The notes under the pieces: model-generated | Databases searched by the model: none | What the model was told of the DNA's origin: nothing | Seen by the model: only the letters and a program-made list of their open reading frames with translations | Assembly (NCBI GenBank): GCA_947173865.1 | Contig: CAMWGS010000016.1 | Location: forward strand, 1 to 15,971 | Source of the DNA: an uncultured Ruminococcus sp. | Lineage (GTDB): Bacteria > Bacillota > Clostridia > Oscillospirales > Ruminococcaceae | Reading direction: 5' to 3' | Length of the DNA stretch: 15,971 bases | Position numbers and translations under genes: made by a program | Shown: piece by piece, positions 13,849 to 15,971 of the stretch | How positions within the stretch are numbered: the first letter of the stretch is position 1 | Layout: the number at the start of each line of letters is the position of its first letter

Positions 13849-13877
13849 ATTATATCATGCAAGACAGTCAATGTCAA
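13849..13877 (-). promoter_or_regulatory. Perfect consensus sigma-A promoter of the hydrolase-murF-ddl operon
   Basis: On the - strand, TTGACA (13877-13872), a 17-bp spacer ending in TGA, and TATAAT (13854-13849) match the consensus at all twelve positions plus the TGn extension. The start is near 13842, leaving a leader of about 70 nt in which I see no strong structure. High constitutive expression is expected. Confidence 0.9.
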
Positions 13878-13930
13878 TTATCAAAGGTGAAGAAAATATT
13901 GTGATTTTAAGGCGGAATATGTGGTAAATT

Positions 13931-15406
13931 TCAGTTTATTCTTTCAACAGTGATTTTCTTTGTGTCCTCATCATAGAGCATTGAAACAACGGGTTTTGAA
14001 AAATCGATATTATCATAATTGTTTTCAAATGTCACATCTACCGAAATATACACATCTGCATAATATTCGGTAAGTTCCATATTGTTGTGAATTCCCGAAT
14101 AATCGGGAATATATATGACAGTACCGTCCGTGATATTATCAAAATATTCGGAAGAAACGGCCTCTTCAAAAGCTTTGTACCTGTCAAGATTCTTGCTGAA
14201 ATAAGTATTCCATGCTGTATTTCCAAGCGAACATACAAGCGTTACCAATGCTACACAGATACTCAGCACTTTTTTAACAGGCTTTTCAACGTTTCCACGT
14301 TTAAATGTTGAAAACAAAACATTCAGAAGTATAATCATAAAGAAATAGCTGTAAAATGACGGTACATATGAATAAGCGTTTTGTTTTGCCCAGTAGGTAT
14401 ATTTTTCTGTAAGACTTATGAGAACATTCGGAATAATCATTCCCGAAATACAGAAAATCACCGACGGAGTTATTCTTTCGGGTTTACTTATTTTCGGAAA
14501 TACTTTGTAAAATGCCGTACCTGCAATAATGGGAGCAAGAATGTTCCAGAAACTCAGTGAGTGAATAAATTCATTCCATGTTATATACTTTTTCAGTAGC
14601 ATTACAAGTAACGGCAACATTGGTGTCATACCAAAGGAAAATTTAAACAGTGCAAGTATGCTCATGAGTGGATTTTTCAGAAAGAAAGTTGTACCGTCGT
14701 AATATGACGGATAAAAATATCTCCATAACGCATATATCACAAGATAAGCAAAAAGAAAGACACCGTGAAAAAATACATCCTTTATTAAATACTTTATACG
14801 TCTGCCGAAATTTTCACTTTTATTTCTATAGAACGAAATTCCTGCAAACATCAGAAAAAATACTGTCATAGCCTCATACATGAAACAGGCTGTAAAAAAC
14901 AGTACGGCACTTATTATTTTATGTCGGATTTTGTCGTATTTCAGATATTTTATATATTGGTCAAGCGAAAAGAGAATAATTCCGACCGGTAACTGATGTG
15001 CGAAAGTATATGCGACAAAAAGATTATGCTGATTTGATATGCACGCAAACGAAATAAACAGCAGACAAGCAAGATATGCATTATATCTGCCGAAACTATT
15101 CTTTACAAGTACATAAAGACCACTGAGGTTGAAAATTACCGATACGGCTGAAAAAATTCTCACAGCAGTCACAGAATGAAAATAATAAGGTATCCAGAGC
15201 AGAAACGTCATGGGAATATGACTTATTCTGCCGTTCACGGCATAGCTTTTTACAGTTTCGATAAGGTCACCGTGCATAACTTCCGCATAGGTCAGTATAT
15301 CGTCATGGACGGTCAGAACACTTTCAGATGTTATAAAAAAATATGACATAAAAATAATTATAATCCCTGCAATAAGGAAAGTTTTTTCAGAAACCGAATT
15401 CTTCAT
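13931..15406 (-). CDS. Polytopic membrane protein, GT-C glycosyltransferase-like
   Basis: This 491-aa integral membrane protein has about 11-12 hydrophobic helices from residue 10 to about 410 and a soluble C-terminal part of about 80 residues (after SLGNTAWNTYFSKN). The first helix is followed by an acidic pair in an external loop (VLTVHDDILTYAEVMHGD, 30-47), an arrangement seen in GT-C glycosyltransferases that use lipid-linked sugars. No further catalytic motif is clear, so this is a fold-level guess. The ATG at 15406 has GGGAGG only 3 nt away, which is unusually close, and lies inside the upstream gene (20-nt overlap), so translation probably depends on ribosomes finishing that gene. I see no clear terminator after its stop. 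Glycosylation or export of a surface polymer is possible. Confidence 0.82.
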   Translation of the reverse strand: MKNSVSEKTFLIAGIIIIFMSYFFITSESVLTVHDDILTYAEVMHGDLIETVKSYAVNGRISHIPMTFLLWIPYYFHSVTAVRIFSAVSVIFNLSGLYVLVKNSFGRYNAYLACLLFISFACISNQHNLFVAYTFAHQLPVGIILFSLDQYIKYLKYDKIRHKIISAVLFFTACFMYEAMTVFFLMFAGISFYRNKSENFGRRIKYLIKDVFFHGVFLFAYLVIYALWRYFYPSYYDGTTFFLKNPLMSILALFKFSFGMTPMLPLLVMLLKKYITWNEFIHSLSFWNILAPIIAGTAFYKVFPKISKPERITPSVIFCISGMIIPNVLISLTEKYTYWAKQNAYSYVPSFYSYFFMIILLNVLFSTFKRGNVEKPVKKVLSICVALVTLVCSLGNTAWNTYFSKNLDRYKAFEEAVSSEYFDNITDGTVIYIPDYSGIHNNMELTEYYADVYISVDVTFENNYDNIDFSKPVVSMLYDEDTKKITVERIN

Positions 15407-15932
15407 AGTCCTCCCTTATAAAACGGTGATAAGTAATATGAATATGTCCGTCTATTTCTTCTTCCATTGCAATACAATATAAATATTCATCGGGATTTCC
15501 GTCGGCAAAGTACACAAGACAGTCAAATTCTCCGTTTTCTTTCTTTTCGATAACTACGTTGTCGGAATACTTCCCGAATACCGACATAACATCTTCAAAA
15601 GAAATGCCGTGTTTACGGACAGTATTCACAAACTCTGTAATAAATTCAAATCCATAAAGACTGTTTACATAAGCCGTACCCTTATCCGACACGGTTATAC
15701 AGAAGCCTTCCTTTATCGGACGGAATGTTATTTCTCCCAGTCTTTCACAGCTTTTTACAGCAAAATCTTCAAGTGCCGTTTTCATGCTGTCGGAATCAAG
15801 ATTTTCACTGATAAGATGATTAAGCGAACTAAGCGTATAATTGAAACTCATCGGTCTGTTTTCAAAACCCAGTTTTATCTGTGCCTCTTTTATATTGTCT
15901 GTTAAATTTTTTTCAAGTCTTTTGTAATTCAT
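15387..15932 (-). CDS. Uncharacterised cytoplasmic protein (DUF3877-like)
   Basis: This 181-aa protein has no signal peptide or membrane segment. Its N-terminus (NYKRLEKNLTDNIKEAQIKLG) and the following YTLSSLNHLI recall DUF3877, a Clostridia-restricted family of unknown function, but I cannot verify this. It appears to have an alpha-helical N-terminal half and a mixed alpha/beta C-terminal half ending in an acidic tail (REDYEEFGF). The ATG has a strong AAAGGAGG. It is the first gene of a pair and overlaps the membrane protein gene by 20 nt. DUF3877-like proteins often appear as small unknown genes in Clostridia, and context gives no function here. Confidence 0.75.
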   Translation of the reverse strand: MNYKRLEKNLTDNIKEAQIKLGFENRPMSFNYTLSSLNHLISENLDSDSMKTALEDFAVKSCERLGEITFRPIKEGFCITVSDKGTAYVNSLYGFEFITEFVNTVRKHGISFEDVMSVFGKYSDNVVIEKKENGEFDCLVYFADGNPDEYLYCIAMEEEIDGHIHITYHRFIREDYEEFGF

Positions 15933-15962
15933 AATAATTTCCTCCTTTTACATTACATACAT

Positions 15963-15968
15963 ATTATA
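15963..15968 (-). promoter_or_regulatory. Extended -10 of the DUF3877-like/membrane protein pair
   Basis: On the - strand, TGATATAAT gives a TGn-extended consensus -10 (TATAAT, 15968-15963), 31 nt before the ATG. Any -35 would lie beyond the window edge, so the promoter is only partly seen. Confidence 0.6.
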
Positions 15969-15971
15969 TCA

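Overview
The window looks like chromosomal DNA from a Gram-positive anaerobe of the class Clostridia, most likely a Ruminococcus-like gut or rumen species. The support is indirect: moderate-to-low GC, AGGAGG-type ribosome binding sites before nearly every gene, a T-box leader on an aminoacyl-tRNA synthetase operon, a Rex repressor, and an electron-bifurcating NfnAB pair typical of fermenting anaerobes. No rRNA, tRNA, CRISPR array or insertion sequence was seen. The genus is an inference from protein style, not from a marker gene.

Layout, left to right. (1) The 3' part of an aspartate kinase gene on the + strand ends in a perfect hairpin terminator. (2) A small - strand gene (1103-1594) is broken by two frameshifts; it begins just past the thrS terminator. 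(3) A - strand operon holds a small unknown gene and thrS (threonyl-tRNA synthetase), behind a strong promoter and a T-box leader. (4) Diverging from it on the + strand, a second strong promoter drives a structured leader of about 190 nt that ends in an intrinsic terminator 24 nt before an orphan phage-type Rha regulator. A 12-bp antiterminator pairing is visible by eye. I do not recognise this RNA as a known riboswitch class, and it is the best candidate here for something undescribed. (5) The - strand nfnA-nfnB-rex operon (NADH/NADPH/ferredoxin balance plus the NADH-sensing repressor) has an unusual 34-bp palindrome about 60 bp upstream of its promoter. (6) A five-gene - strand operon starts from a perfect consensus sigma-A promoter: alpha/beta hydrolase, a membrane-anchored MurF-like ligase, D-Ala-D-Ala ligase, a hexapeptide-repeat acetyltransferase and a LysR regulator. 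(7) A - strand pair holds an unknown cytoplasmic protein and a polytopic membrane protein with a GT-C-like first loop.

How the genes fit together. Aspartate kinase and ThrRS both concern threonine, but they are convergent, separately terminated units. NfnAB and Rex form a redox module. Ddl and the MurF-like protein form a D-Ala-D-Ala module of cell-wall synthesis, with unusual architecture in the ligase. The LysR gene ends just upstream of the nfnA promoter, and the palindrome sits where LysR activators usually bind, so LysR control of nfnAB is a reasonable hypothesis but is not shown.
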